Origin: an uncultured Alteromonadaceae bacterium
GTDB taxonomy: Bacteria > Pseudomonadota > Gammaproteobacteria > Enterobacterales > Alteromonadaceae
DNA length: 59,150 bases
NCBI GenBank assembly: GCA_938085045.1
Contig: CALKGI010000137.1
Coordinates: 1 to 59,150 of the forward strand
Direction of reading: 5' to 3'
The notes under the pieces: model-generated
The model's database searches: none
What the model saw: only the letters and a program-made list of their open reading frames with translations
Told to the model about the DNA's origin: nothing
Translations under genes and position numbers: made by a program
Part shown: in pieces, positions 35,405 to 44,995 of the stretch
Position numbering within the stretch: the first letter of the stretch is position 1
Layout of the letters: each line of letters starts with the position of its first letter

Positions 35405-36223
35405 TTGTTAATAACAGGATATAAAACCACTGGAGCAGGACCCGCGGTGGTTTTGCTTCATAGTTCACTCAGTTCTTCCTCTCAGTGGCTTGACTTGGTT
35501 AAGCTGCTCAAAGACCAATTTTTTTGCATTAACATCGACCTATTAGGGTATGGTAATGCACCTCAAGTAGATGACTCGAACAACTACACACTCAATACTG
35601 AAACCGAGCGAATTAGCCAAATTATTTTTGATGAAATTGGCAATGCTGATTTTACTTTAGTGGGTCATTCATTTGGCGGGGCTGTGGCGCTTTCGCTGGC
35701 CAATCAGATGGGGCACAGGGTGTCTTCAATGGTTTTGTTTGAGCCTGTGGCTTTTCATTTGCTTGATGAAGGTGGCAAGGCATATGATGAAATTATGGCT
35801 GTTACTGGCGCTTTACAGGGCAAAACGAATACCCAAGCGGCTAGAGTGTTTGTTGACTATTGGAATTACACTGGCTTTTTTGATGCTTTGCCAGGTAAGG
35901 TTCAACGCTCGTTTGCAGCTAAAATGGATAAGGTGATGTTGGACTTCAAGGGATTGATGGGTCAGAGCTATGCTCTAACTACCAATACCTTAATTAAGAG
36001 CAAGTTCGCTGATTGTGACTTAACACATTGTAAAACTTTGGTTATTGAAGGTAAAAAAAGTCGATTGTCTGCCCAAACGTTGGTGCGTCAAATTGCTAGA
36101 GAATTACCTGATGTTGAGCATCAGGTGTTTGATGGTGGACATATGGCGCCAGTCAGTCAAAGTAAAGAGGTTGCCCAAGTGATGTTTGAGTTTTTTATGG
36201 ATAATTTGACTGAAGGTATCTAG
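35405..36223 (+). CDS. Alpha/beta hydrolase
   Basis: 272 residues. The fold markers are VVLLHSSLSSSSQW (oxyanion-hole region), the nucleophile elbow GHSFGG (about 92-97), and the late catalytic His in GGHMAP. The acid is probably the Glu/Asp before LSAQTLV. Starts at a TTG six bases after ispH; no better start precedes the conserved first strand. Could be a carboxylesterase or C-C hydrolase. Convergent with the Tpx-like gene, one base from its stop. Confidence 0.85.
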   Translation: MLITGYKTTGAGPAVVLLHSSLSSSSQWLDLVKLLKDQFFCINIDLLGYGNAPQVDDSNNYTLNTETERISQIIFDEIGNADFTLVGHSFGGAVALSLANQMGHRVSSMVLFEPVAFHLLDEGGKAYDEIMAVTGALQGKTNTQAARVFVDYWNYTGFFDALPGKVQRSFAAKMDKVMLDFKGLMGQSYALTTNTLIKSKFADCDLTHCKTLVIEGKKSRLSAQTLVRQIARELPDVEHQVFDGGHMAPVSQSKEVAQVMFEFFMDNLTEGI

Positions 36224-36224
36224 C

Positions 36225-36875
36225 TCAAAGGGCTGCACTTTGTGATTCGACTTGCTCGTTTTTTGATTCTGGTTCAGGCATTAGAACTTTTAGCGCACTG
36301 AGTGCTTCCTCATAATCAGGCTGTTGCGATAACTGCGGAACAATCTGTTGGTAGTTGACATAACCCTTGTCGTCGATGATTAGTACTGCACGCGTTAACA
36401 GTCCCATATCTTTAATCAATAGGCCATACTTGAGGCCAAAATCACGCCAAACAGAATCAGACAGTAATTGTAATCGATCAACTTTTTCGGTGTTACTGAA
36501 GCGTTTCTGGGCAAAAGGTAGGTCGGCACTGATGGTTAAAATCATCAGGTTGGTTGGTAATTTCTCCATTGCTTCATTAAATCGTTTGGTTTGTAGTGAG
36601 TCAATGCCGGTGTCAATACTTGGTACCACGTTGATTAATACCGTTTTCCCTAAAAAATCAGAAAGTTGAATGGTTTTAAAATGCTCGTCAACAACTTTGA
36701 AGTTTGGTGCTTTGTTGCCGGGGCGAGTTTTCTGGCCTGATAACAATACGGTTTTATCACCGATTTTAACCTGTTTTGGTGAATTATCGCCGCTTTGGCT
36801 TTGGGTGGTTGAATAGGCCGGATAAATAACGCTCAAATTAACTAAAATCACCGCGAATAATACTTTATAAATCAT
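36225..36875 (-). CDS. Exported Tpx-like peroxiredoxin without cysteines
   Basis: 216 residues from the ATG at 36875. A signal peptide (about 1-24, ...VNLSVIYPAYS) leads into a thioredoxin-fold domain clearly of the Tpx (atypical 2-Cys thiol peroxidase) family: INVVPSIDTG, ISADLPFAQKRF, RAVLIIDDKGYV, QPDYEEALSAL. In active Tpx the sequence after PSIDTG is V-C; here it is I-D, so the peroxidatic Cys is Asp. The resolving Cys in the RFC motif is Ser (KRFSNTE). There is no cysteine anywhere in the protein. It cannot be a thiol peroxidase by the known mechanism. The reading frame is intact and conserved motifs are otherwise kept, which argues for a retained non-catalytic role. No partner gene is adjacent; it diverges from the REC-CheC operon. 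Confidence 0.88.
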   Translation of the reverse strand: MIYKVLFAVILVNLSVIYPAYSTTQSQSGDNSPKQVKIGDKTVLLSGQKTRPGNKAPNFKVVDEHFKTIQLSDFLGKTVLINVVPSIDTGIDSLQTKRFNEAMEKLPTNLMILTISADLPFAQKRFSNTEKVDRLQLLSDSVWRDFGLKYGLLIKDMGLLTRAVLIIDDKGYVNYQQIVPQLSQQPDYEEALSALKVLMPEPESKNEQVESQSAAL

Positions 36876-37059
36876 AAATTTCTCAATCAATTCAGCTTTT
36901 TGTGTATATACTAAGGGTTAGAGGCAGCTAGGATCCAATTAATTTAGGGTATAGTAAAGACAAATTTCCAATCGCTGTGATAAAAGCGGTGTAATTGTGT
37001 CGAGTGCCAACAAACCAGCTTGCCATTTATGTGTTAAATGGTTGTAAAGAGTAGATATA

Positions 37060-38067
37060 ATGCCAACACCAGTACTGATATGTGATGATTCCAATTTAGC
37101 GCGAAAACAAATCGCTCGGTGTTTGCCGGATGATTGGGATGTTGACATCAGTTTTGCCGAAAATGGCGCTCAGGCAATTGATGTTATTTCGATGGGTCAG
37201 GTCGATGTATTGTTTCTTGATTTGAATATGCCGGTGATGGATGGTTATGAAGTTTTAGAAGCCATTCAAAAACGTGAATTGCCGACTTTAACTATCGTGG
37301 TCTCAGGGGATATTCAACCCGCTGCCCACGACAGGGTGATGAGTCTCGGTGCTCTGGACTTTATCCGTAAACCCATCGACCGAGATAAATTGGCCGAAAT
37401 TCTCGATAAGTACGGCGTTAAATCCGATCAAAAACGTGCTGCACTTAAAGCCGCCAAAATAGAAGATACTCTAGACTCCAGTTTACGCGATGTGTTCCAA
37501 GAGATCACCAATGTTGCCATGGGGCAGGCTGGTGATTTGCTGGCCAGATTACTCAATGTTTTTGTTAATCTGCCTATTCCTAACGTTAATGTAATGGAAG
37601 TCAGTGAATTGCATATGGCGTTACAATCTATCGAACATAGCACTGCCACCTCAGGCGTTTGTCAGGGATTTATCGGTAGTGGGGTTTCTGGCGAAGCGCT
37701 GTTGATTCTTAATGATTCAAGTTTTAAAGACATCGCATCATTGCTGAATTACCAAGGTGATTTGAGTGATGATATTCAACTGGAATTGTTGATGGATGTC
37801 GGTAATATTCTCATCGGTGCCATCCTCAAAGGGTTGGCAACACAATTGGATATGCATTTCAGCCAAGGTCACCCAGTGGTACTGGGCCAACACGCCAATG
37901 TGTCGGATTTGATCTCGACCAATGTCGGCAACTGGAAACGCACGCTAACCATCGAAGTCAGCTACGGGATTGAGAACTACGATATTACCTGTGATTTGTT
38001 ACTGGTATTTACCGAAGATTCAATTAAAACACTTAAAAACAAAGTAAATTATTTGTTCGAAGATTAA
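37060..38067 (+). CDS. Response regulator with CheC-family phosphatase domain
   Basis: 335 residues. The receiver domain (1-122) has D9/D10, phospho-acceptor D54 in VLFLDLNMPVMDG, and RKP near 106. The C-terminal half (about 140-330) is a CheC/CheX-like domain with both characteristic ExxN helices: FQEITNVAMGQAGDLL and LLMDVGNILIGAILKGL. CheC-type domains dephosphorylate phospho-CheY in other bacteria. A fused receiver could therefore regulate or be the target of its own phosphatase. The stop is four bases before the GGDEF gene, so both form an operon and this protein probably feeds into c-di-GMP output. ATG preceded by AAAGAGTAG. Confidence 0.88.
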   Translation: MPTPVLICDDSNLARKQIARCLPDDWDVDISFAENGAQAIDVISMGQVDVLFLDLNMPVMDGYEVLEAIQKRELPTLTIVVSGDIQPAAHDRVMSLGALDFIRKPIDRDKLAEILDKYGVKSDQKRAALKAAKIEDTLDSSLRDVFQEITNVAMGQAGDLLARLLNVFVNLPIPNVNVMEVSELHMALQSIEHSTATSGVCQGFIGSGVSGEALLILNDSSFKDIASLLNYQGDLSDDIQLELLMDVGNILIGAILKGLATQLDMHFSQGHPVVLGQHANVSDLISTNVGNWKRTLTIEVSYGIENYDITCDLLLVFTEDSIKTLKNKVNYLFED

Positions 38068-38071
38068 CGAT

Positions 38072-39055
38072 ATGGCCGATACCCAGACAAATATGAGTGA
38101 GATCCATTGGTTAATGGATATGTTCCAAACAGTTGACGTTGGTTTGTTGGTGCTTGACCGTAAATATAACGTGCAAGTATTTAACGGTTTTATGGAAAAC
38201 CACAGCGGATACACGCCAAGTAAAGTTAAAGGCAAGTTAATTTATGACTTGTTTCCTGAACTTGATGAAGAGTGGTTTCGTCACAAGGCAGAGCCCGTGT
38301 TTTTGTTGAAAAATCGCGCGTTTACCATTTGGGAGCAACGTAACTACATCTTCAAATTCAACAATTACCGGCCAATCACCAGTTCAGCCAAGTTCATGTA
38401 TCAAAACGCCACGTTTATTCCACTGTCTGATACCACGGGCAATACAGAGCATATTTGCGTAATAGTATATGATGTCACAGATGTCGCCATTAATAGGTTA
38501 GAATTACAATCTGCCAATAATGAGCTTGAACGTCTGAGCCGCACAGACCGTCTCACTGACCTCAACAACCGGGGTTATTGGGAAGAGTGCTTGCTTGGCG
38601 AGTTTAACCGATTACAAAGAACCTCAACGCACACCACTTCAATGTTAATGTTTGATATTGACCACTTTAAACGGGTCAACGATGGTTATGGTCATGCAGC
38701 CGGTGATTTGGCAATCCAGCATTGTGCTGATATTCTCAAAGCTAACTTGCGCGATACCGACATTGCTGGACGATACGGCGGCGAAGAATATGCTGTTATT
38801 TTGGTTGATACGCCAGCCAAACAGGCGTTAATCTTTGCTGAGCGTATTCGCAAGGCGCTCGAATCATCTTTTGTCAAATATGAAGATATTGTCATCAAAT
38901 TTACTGTGAGTCTTGGCATTGCCGAGTTTACATTGTCATTTGATAATCATGTTAAATGGATAGCCGCGGCTGATTCAGCGCTGTATGCGTCTAAAGAAAA
39001 TGGTCGTAACCGAACGTCTATTTACGATGAAACAATGCCGAACGCTCCTGACTAA
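38072..39055 (+). CDS. PAS-GGDEF diguanylate cyclase
   Basis: 327 residues without membrane segments. A PAS domain (about 13-140; LLVLDRKYNVQVFNGFMENHS) is followed by a short coiled linker and the cyclase domain with LTDLNNRGYWE, FDIDHFKRVND and the active site G236-G-E-E-Y240. The product-binding I-site RDTD (227-230) lies exactly five residues before GGEEY, so feedback inhibition by c-di-GMP is expected. Tyr for Phe at the last motif position is tolerated in active enzymes. Second gene of the operon with the REC-CheC protein, so the PAS may receive its cue from that protein or a ligand such as haem or flavin. Confidence 0.92.
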   Translation: MADTQTNMSEIHWLMDMFQTVDVGLLVLDRKYNVQVFNGFMENHSGYTPSKVKGKLIYDLFPELDEEWFRHKAEPVFLLKNRAFTIWEQRNYIFKFNNYRPITSSAKFMYQNATFIPLSDTTGNTEHICVIVYDVTDVAINRLELQSANNELERLSRTDRLTDLNNRGYWEECLLGEFNRLQRTSTHTTSMLMFDIDHFKRVNDGYGHAAGDLAIQHCADILKANLRDTDIAGRYGGEEYAVILVDTPAKQALIFAERIRKALESSFVKYEDIVIKFTVSLGIAEFTLSFDNHVKWIAAADSALYASKENGRNRTSIYDETMPNAPD

Positions 39056-39123
39056 ATAGATTATCAAGCATTGGGTATTTAGTTTATTACTCAACTTCCT
39101 AAGTACATTCCATCGACTAATTG

Positions 39124-39148
39124 GCCAGTGCGGTAATTCCGCACTGGC
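39124..39148. terminator. Hairpin between the GGDEF and YhhN genes
   Basis: Perfect 10-bp stem GCCAGTGCGG / CCGCACTGGC with loop TAATT. No U-run follows on either strand, so it may be a Rho-aided or processing hairpin between the converging genes. Confidence 0.5.
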
Positions 39149-39221
39149 TTCTTGCAGGTCTTCAGGTTTTACCAATGGTATCATTCGTGGGCGACTGGAT
39201 GCTTTTTGTGGCGGCTTGGAA

Positions 39222-39854
39222 TTAACCAAAGGTGGAATAAGCAATTGCCCATTGGGCAACATAATAAGTGGATAAAATGATAAGTTGTGCTGCATGAAAA
39301 GGCTGCTTGAACTTGTTCAATGCCAGCGTTGCATCAGAGATCATAAAAATAATCGCACCGACAAAAGCTGCCAACGCATAAACCGAACCTGTCGATAAAT
39401 AAACTTCAAAGCTGAAAAAGGCCATCATCACTATCGCTGTCACATAGACCAGAACCGGTATTTTTAACTTGCCCAGTCCATTGTAAAGATAGGCGTAATA
39501 GGCGGCCCCTGGTAGGCTGAAGTAGAGAAGGTGAAGCCATTGTAACTGTTCATTGAGCTGTAAGTAAAAAGCATAGATGTAGAGCAGGTGAGCTAGCAAA
39601 AAACTGACCAGTCCAGCAATGAATTTTTGATTTCGCAACATTAGAAAAATATCGCCAAGTAAAGATAAACTTAATCCGGCGATGATGACTGTAGCGTAGT
39701 TGTTTAGTGGGGAATGTAGTCCCACTGCAACAATGATAAGTAGAATAGTTAAAGGTTTAAGGGTGTATATCAGTGGATAGTGTTTCTTATATTCGCAAAT
39801 GATATGGCCAATACCAGATAAACCCGACAAGATGCTCAGTACTGCCAACGTCAT
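39222..39854 (-). CDS. YhhN-family (TMEM86-like) membrane protein
   Basis: 210 residues with about seven to eight hydrophobic helices. Family blocks include the helix GLSLSLLGDIFLML, DATLALNKFKQPF and the C-terminal LSTYYVAQWAIAYS. Eukaryotic TMEM86 relatives are lysoplasmalogenases; the bacterial role is less clear. It lies seven bases after the SpoVR gene on the minus strand, at the end of the prkA-yeaH-spoVR series, so it may be co-transcribed with that stress cluster. Confidence 0.85.
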   Translation of the reverse strand: MTLAVLSILSGLSGIGHIICEYKKHYPLIYTLKPLTILLIIVAVGLHSPLNNYATVIIAGLSLSLLGDIFLMLRNQKFIAGLVSFLLAHLLYIYAFYLQLNEQLQWLHLLYFSLPGAAYYAYLYNGLGKLKIPVLVYVTAIVMMAFFSFEVYLSTGSVYALAAFVGAIIFMISDATLALNKFKQPFHAAQLIILSTYYVAQWAIAYSTFG

Positions 39855-39861
39855 TTAACTA

Positions 39862-41409
39862 TTACTCTCCGAGGTCAAAGGCGATAATATCGCTTTTTAC
39901 TGGTTCTTTTACCGGACAATAAGTGGTTTTGTTGACGACGTTAAACTCGTTAAGGTGCTCAAGTTTGACATCAAAACCCCACAAACGATGTAGGTGTCGC
40001 AATACTTCATCGTGATTATCAGCCAATGGCACTCGGCTTTGTGGCACATATCGTAGGGTTAGAGAACGATCTCCGGTGGTATCAACGTCATACACCTGAA
40101 TATTTGGCTCAAGATTACTGAGGTTGTATTGAGCCGATAAGTGTTCCCTGACTTTTACGTAACCTTCTTTATTGTGAATAGCTGAGACTTCAAGGTGTTT
40201 ATTATTGTCGTCATCAAGAATCGAGAATAAATGAAAATCTCGCATCATCTTTGGAGATAAGAATTGGGCAATAAAACTTTCGTCTTTGAAGTTGTGCATC
40301 GCAAAATGTACGGTATCGAGCCAGTCAGAACCTGCAATTTGCGGGAACCATTCTTTATCTTCGTCAGTAGGGTTTTCGCAGATTCGGCGAATATCAATAA
40401 ACATATTGAAGCCAAGTGCATAAGGGTTGATCCCAGAATAGTATTTACTGTTGTAAGGTGGTTGAAAAACCACATTCGTATGGCTGTGCAAAAACTCCAT
40501 AATGAATTTATCAGACACCAGCCCTTCATCGTACATGTGATTAAGAATGGTGTAATGCCAAAATGTAGCCCAGCCTTCGTTCATTACCTGTGTTTGTTTT
40601 TGTGGATAAAAATACTGAGAAATTTTACGCACGATACGAACGATTTCACGTTGCCAAGGTTTCAGTAATGGTGCATTTTTCTCAATAAAATAGAGAATAT
40701 TCTCTTGTGGTTCTGCCGGGAAACGTGTTTCCTTTTTTGTTGTTTCTTGTTCGTTTTTAGGAATTGTGCGCCACAATTCATTAACTTGAGATTGCAGGTA
40801 ACTTTCCCGTTCTTCCTGTCGTTTTTGCTCTTCAAATAAAGATATTTTCTGCGGTCTTTTATAGCGGTCAACTCCGTAATTCATTAGAGCATGACAGGAG
40901 TCGACTATATCTTCTACCTGATCTATACCGTGGCGTTCTTCGCACTTGGTAATATAGTTTTTGGCAAATAGCAGGTAATCAATGATTGAACTGGCATCCG
41001 TCCATGTTTGAAACAAGTAGTTGCCCTTGAAAAACGAATTGTGACCGTAACAAGCATGGGCAATAACTAGCGCTTGCATGGTGATGGTGTTTTCTTCCAT
41101 CAAGTAAGCAATACAGGGATCAGAATTGATCACAATTTCGTAGGCAAGACCCATTTGTCCGCGCTTGTAGTTCTGTTCGGTTTGGATGAACTTTTTGCCA
41201 TAAGACCAATGGTTGTATCCCAAGGGCATGCCAACGCTGGAATAGGCATCCATCATTTGTTCGGCAGTAATTACCTCAATTTGGTTGGGGTAGGCATCAA
41301 GACGGTAGTGGTCAGCTACTCGTTTGATTTCGGTATGATATTGCTCGAGTAAATCAAAGGTCCAGTCAGGCCCATCTGATAATCGTTTCGATTTTTTACT
41401 ATCTGTCAT
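39862..41409 (-). CDS. SpoVR family protein (YcgB)
   Basis: 515 residues from the ATG at 41409 (the TTG before it is not needed). Near-canonical family sequence: RLSDGPDWTFDLLEQYH at the start, EVITAEQMMDAYSSVGMP, IAYLMEENTITMQALVIAHACYGHN, and the middle MNEGWATFWHYTILNHMYDEG. SpoVR proteins are widespread and co-occur with PrkA and YeaH in RpoS-linked or nitrogen-stress responses; the molecular function is unknown. The histidine- and glutamate-rich HACYGHN and NEGWATFWHY motifs suggest metal binding (inference). Third gene of the cluster. Confidence 0.95.
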   Translation of the reverse strand: MTDSKKSKRLSDGPDWTFDLLEQYHTEIKRVADHYRLDAYPNQIEVITAEQMMDAYSSVGMPLGYNHWSYGKKFIQTEQNYKRGQMGLAYEIVINSDPCIAYLMEENTITMQALVIAHACYGHNSFFKGNYLFQTWTDASSIIDYLLFAKNYITKCEERHGIDQVEDIVDSCHALMNYGVDRYKRPQKISLFEEQKRQEERESYLQSQVNELWRTIPKNEQETTKKETRFPAEPQENILYFIEKNAPLLKPWQREIVRIVRKISQYFYPQKQTQVMNEGWATFWHYTILNHMYDEGLVSDKFIMEFLHSHTNVVFQPPYNSKYYSGINPYALGFNMFIDIRRICENPTDEDKEWFPQIAGSDWLDTVHFAMHNFKDESFIAQFLSPKMMRDFHLFSILDDDNNKHLEVSAIHNKEGYVKVREHLSAQYNLSNLEPNIQVYDVDTTGDRSLTLRYVPQSRVPLADNHDEVLRHLHRLWGFDVKLEHLNEFNVVNKTTYCPVKEPVKSDIIAFDLGE

Positions 41410-41436
41410 CAACGCTTATCCTCTCAAAGTCTGTTT

Positions 41437-42705
41437 TCAAGCTGCCTGCTTTTTGAATAATTCTCTGAACATCGGATAAATATCGTCTGCACCGCGAATA
41501 TGCTGTAACGCAAAATTGTCAAAGTAGGTAGCAATGCGTTCATATTCACGCCACAAACTCTGATGGGAACGTTTGGTGATCTCGATGTAAGAATAATAAC
41601 GTACCAACGGCAGGATTTTTTCGGTCAGTACCTTGGTACATTTCGGTGAATCATCTGCCCAGTTATCGCCGTCTGATGCTTGAGCCGCATAGATGTTCCA
41701 TTGTGCCGGGTTATAACGCTTTTTGATGATTTCGTCCATCAAGTTTAAAGCGCTAGACACTATGGTTCCACCAGTTTCTTGGGAGTAGAAAAACTCCTGC
41801 TCATCAACTTCTTTAGCTTGGGTATGATGGCGAATATAAACGACTTCGATATTTTTGTAGGTTCGAGTTAAAAATAAATACAATAAAATGTAAAAACGCT
41901 TGGCGACCTCTTTGGTGGCCTGGTCCATTGAGCCAGATACGTCCATCAAACAGAACATTACTGCCTTGGTGGTCGGCACCGGACGTTTTTCGTAATTGCG
42001 ATAGCGTAAATCAAAGGTGTCTATGAACGGCACCTTTTTTATTTTCTGTTTTAATGCTTCTATTTGAAGACGTAAATCTTTTACCGCTTCTTGTTCATGT
42101 TCATCTTCTTGCAACAGTGCTTTTAATTCTTCTTCGAGGATAGCCAATTGACGCCGTTTGCCGCTGGACATGGCAATTCTTCTAGACAATGAGCCTTTGA
42201 GTGAACGCACGATATCAATATTACTGGGTATACCCTCGGCACAAAAGCCTGCTCGGGCATTTTTGTACTCGACGATTTTGTCGAGCACTGTTTTTTTCAA
42301 ATTGGGCAGTTCCAAGTCTTCAAACAATAAGTCGAGGTACTCGTCTTTTGAGATTGAGAACACAAACTCATCTTCGCCTTCACCGTCGGCACTGGCATCA
42401 CCTTCGCCACTGCCGCCACCACCTCCGCCCATCGGGCGCTTAATTTTGTCTCCAGTAGTAAACTGATCGTTTCCCGGATGGACCCGATCTCGCCTGCCTC
42501 CTTGGCCATGATGAAAAAACGGCTCAGAAATATCCCTCTGGGGTATACTAATGCTCTCACCGCTATCAATATCGGTAACACTGCGTTTACCAATGGCATC
42601 GGTAACCGAACGCTTTATCTGTGCCTTATAACGGCGGATAAAACGCTGTCGGTTAACCGTACTCTTATTCTTGCCGTTTAAGCGACGGTCTATAAAATTC
42701 GCCAT
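41437..42705 (-). CDS. yeaH: YeaH/DUF444 protein with a VWA-type domain
   Basis: 422 residues. Typical N-terminus [20 protein letters not shown] Gly-rich, low-complexity linker lies around 90-110 ([20 protein letters not shown]). A von Willebrand A-like domain follows with the MIDAS-type DVSGSM (about 273-278) and a helix-forming E/K-rich segment before it. In E. coli yeaH is in one operon with yeaG and is induced in stationary phase. VWA plus AAA-kinase plus SpoVR mirrors MoxR-VWA chaperone pairs, so YeaH may be the adaptor of the PrkA kinase (inference). Confidence 0.95.
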   Translation of the reverse strand: MANFIDRRLNGKNKSTVNRQRFIRRYKAQIKRSVTDAIGKRSVTDIDSGESISIPQRDISEPFFHHGQGGRRDRVHPGNDQFTTGDKIKRPMGGGGGGSGEGDASADGEGEDEFVFSISKDEYLDLLFEDLELPNLKKTVLDKIVEYKNARAGFCAEGIPSNIDIVRSLKGSLSRRIAMSSGKRRQLAILEEELKALLQEDEHEQEAVKDLRLQIEALKQKIKKVPFIDTFDLRYRNYEKRPVPTTKAVMFCLMDVSGSMDQATKEVAKRFYILLYLFLTRTYKNIEVVYIRHHTQAKEVDEQEFFYSQETGGTIVSSALNLMDEIIKKRYNPAQWNIYAAQASDGDNWADDSPKCTKVLTEKILPLVRYYSYIEITKRSHQSLWREYERIATYFDNFALQHIRGADDIYPMFRELFKKQAA

Positions 42706-42751
42706 ACTACCTCCGCAAACTGTTGCTGAATTTCATCCTGTCAAACATCAC

Positions 42752-44674
42752 TTACTGGGATTTACGTACACGTAAATACCATTCAGACAGTAAACGAACC
42801 TGTTTGCGAGTGTAGCCTTTTTCCATCATTCGATTGACAAAATCATCGTGCTTTTGTTGATCATCAGTGGATGTTTTGGCATTAAATGAGATAACAGGGA
42901 GCAACTCTTCGGTATTGGAGAACATTTTCTTCTCAATAACCGTACGCAGTTTCTCGTAACTGGTCCATTGTGGGTTTTTGCCTGCGTTACTGGCTCGAGC
43001 ACGCAGTACAAAGTTGACTATCTCGTTCCGGAAGTCCTTAGGGTTACTGATCCCCGCAGGCTTTTCAATTTTCTCCAACTCGTTGTTTAGTGCTTCACGG
43101 TCAAATAATTGTCCTGTATCTGGATCGCGGTATTCTTGATCCTGAATCCAGAAGTCGGCGTAAATAACGTAGCGGTCGAAGATGTTCTGGCCATACTCAG
43201 AATAAGATTCGAGGTAGGCCGTTTGTATTTCTTTGCCGATAAACTCAACGTAGCGTCCGGTCAAGTAACCTTTTAGCAGCTCAAGGTATCTTTCTTGAAT
43301 ATCTTGTGGGAACTGTTCTTTTTCAATTTGTTGTTCAAGTACATAAAATAGGTGAACTGGGTTGGCAGCGACTTCGGTTTGATCAAAGTTGAATACTTTA
43401 GCCAAAATCTTGAAGGCAAAGCGTGTCGATAATCCATTCATACCCTCATCAACACCGGCATAATCTCGATATTCTTGATGAGACTTAGCTTTTGGATCTG
43501 TGTCTTTTAAACTCTCGCCGTCATATACCCGCATTTTCGAATAAATGCTGGAATTATCAGGATCCTTGATGCGTGACAAAATCGAGAACTGAGCCATTAA
43601 CTCTAAAGTATCTGGGGCGCATGGCGCATCGCACAATTCACTGTTGGCCAGTAATTTCTTGTAAATTTTGACTTCTTCAGATACTCGTAAGCAATAAGGC
43701 ACTTTTACGATGTAAACTCGGTCGAGAAACGCCTCGTTATTTTTGTTATTTCTAAACGTTTGCCATTCAGATTCATTAGAGTGGGCAAGAATTACGCCCT
43801 CAAAAGGCAATGCTGAAAGGCCTTCGGTACCGTTGTAGTTGCCTTCTTGTGTAGCAGTCAGCAATGGATGCAATACCTTAATGGGTGCTTTAAACATTTC
43901 GACAAATTCCATCAGTCCCTGATTGGCCAAACACAGTGAGCCTGAATAGCTGTATGCATCTGGGTCATTTTGGGCGAAATGTTCGAGTTGACGAATATCA
44001 ACTTTACCCACCAAGGCTGAGATGTCTTGGTTGTTTTCGTCGCCAGGTTCCGTCTTAGCGATCGCTGTTTGGTTGAGAATAGAAGGATTCTTTTTGACAA
44101 TTCTAAACTTGCTGATGTCTCCTCCATATTCATTGAGACGTTTGGCTGCCCAAGGAGACATGATATTTTTTAAATAGCGTTTGGGGATATTGTATTCATT
44201 TGCGAGTAAGGTGCCGTCTTCTTCAGGGTCAAATAAGCAAAATGGGTGGTCGTTCAGTGGTGACCCTTTGATGCAATATATCGGCATGTCTTGCATTAGT
44301 GCTTTGAGTTTTTCGGCTAAGGATGATTTACCGCCACCAACAGGACCTAAAAGGTATAAGATTTGTTTCTTTTCTTCTAAACCTTGTGCGGCATGTTTAA
44401 GGTAAGCAACAATTTGTTCTATTGCATCTTCCATCCCATAAAATTGTTTAAACTCAGGATAGCGAGAGATCACCCGATTAGAAAAAATACGGCTTAGACG
44501 AGCATCTTGAGAAGTATCGCACATTTCTGGCTCGCCAATGGCCATTAATAATCGTTCTGGCGCGCTAATGTAGGCATTTCTGTCCTCCTTACAGATATCT
44601 AGAAATTCCTGTAAGGAAAACTCCTCCTCTTGGGCAGATTCATACCGTTGTTTATAATGTTCAAAAATGCTCAT
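42752..44674 (-). CDS. prkA: PrkA-family serine protein kinase (YeaG)
   Basis: 640 residues from the ATG at 44674, which follows GGAGG at five bases; upstream GTG codons would overlap that site. N-terminal AAA+ part with Walker A-like GPVGGGKSSLAEKL and a Walker B-type region near VILAHSNESEW. The C-terminal part resembles the PrkA kinase domain (VLRARASNAGKNPQWTSYEKL). YeaG affects nitrogen-starvation and stationary-phase physiology in E. coli. First gene of the yeaG-yeaH-ycgB-yhhN series, transcribed leftward; the sequence CTAAGCTT about 130 bp upstream on the minus strand could be a sigma-S-like -10. Confidence 0.95.
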   Translation of the reverse strand: MSIFEHYKQRYESAQEEEFSLQEFLDICKEDRNAYISAPERLLMAIGEPEMCDTSQDARLSRIFSNRVISRYPEFKQFYGMEDAIEQIVAYLKHAAQGLEEKKQILYLLGPVGGGKSSLAEKLKALMQDMPIYCIKGSPLNDHPFCLFDPEEDGTLLANEYNIPKRYLKNIMSPWAAKRLNEYGGDISKFRIVKKNPSILNQTAIAKTEPGDENNQDISALVGKVDIRQLEHFAQNDPDAYSYSGSLCLANQGLMEFVEMFKAPIKVLHPLLTATQEGNYNGTEGLSALPFEGVILAHSNESEWQTFRNNKNNEAFLDRVYIVKVPYCLRVSEEVKIYKKLLANSELCDAPCAPDTLELMAQFSILSRIKDPDNSSIYSKMRVYDGESLKDTDPKAKSHQEYRDYAGVDEGMNGLSTRFAFKILAKVFNFDQTEVAANPVHLFYVLEQQIEKEQFPQDIQERYLELLKGYLTGRYVEFIGKEIQTAYLESYSEYGQNIFDRYVIYADFWIQDQEYRDPDTGQLFDREALNNELEKIEKPAGISNPKDFRNEIVNFVLRARASNAGKNPQWTSYEKLRTVIEKKMFSNTEELLPVISFNAKTSTDDQQKHDDFVNRMMEKGYTRKQVRLLSEWYLRVRKSQ

Positions 44675-44911
44675 TGCCACCTCCACGTTACCTGGAAAAC
44701 TTTCAAAAATCGAATCGAAAAAAGAAAAATATCGGGTCCAGACGAAAGAAATGGGACGCTCTTGCTGGACTAAAATGACTGCTGACGTTAATAAAAGCTT
44801 AGACTAAAAATGTTTGATCGTGTTGAATTTTTTGACTTTTTTTGTGATTAAGGTAATTTGACGGGCGATTACTGAGGTGCTAATCAATGAATTGCAGGAG
44901 TAGTTGTAGTG

Positions 44912-44942
44912 TTCGCTTTGCGACTGGTCGCCGCAAAGCGAA
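44912..44942. terminator. Hairpin in the gap between prkA and sodB
   Basis: Perfect 11-bp stem TTCGCTTTGCG / CGCAAAGCGAA with a 9-base loop, 54 bp past the sodB stop. No strong U-run follows on the minus strand. The rest of the 321-bp gap (44675-44995) shows no gene; its left part should hold the prkA promoter. Confidence 0.5.
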
Positions 44943-44995
44943 TAAAATATTTTAACTGCTATTAACAAGGCTGTTTATAGCAAGTCAAACATTGA

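Noticed and set aside
36939-37148. Minus-strand frame overlapping the REC-CheC start
   Set aside because: Would overlap the conserved receiver; no ribosome site.
38975-39295. Minus-strand frame between the GGDEF and YhhN genes
   Set aside because: Overlaps both genes, low-complexity Pro/Ser sequence, no family.
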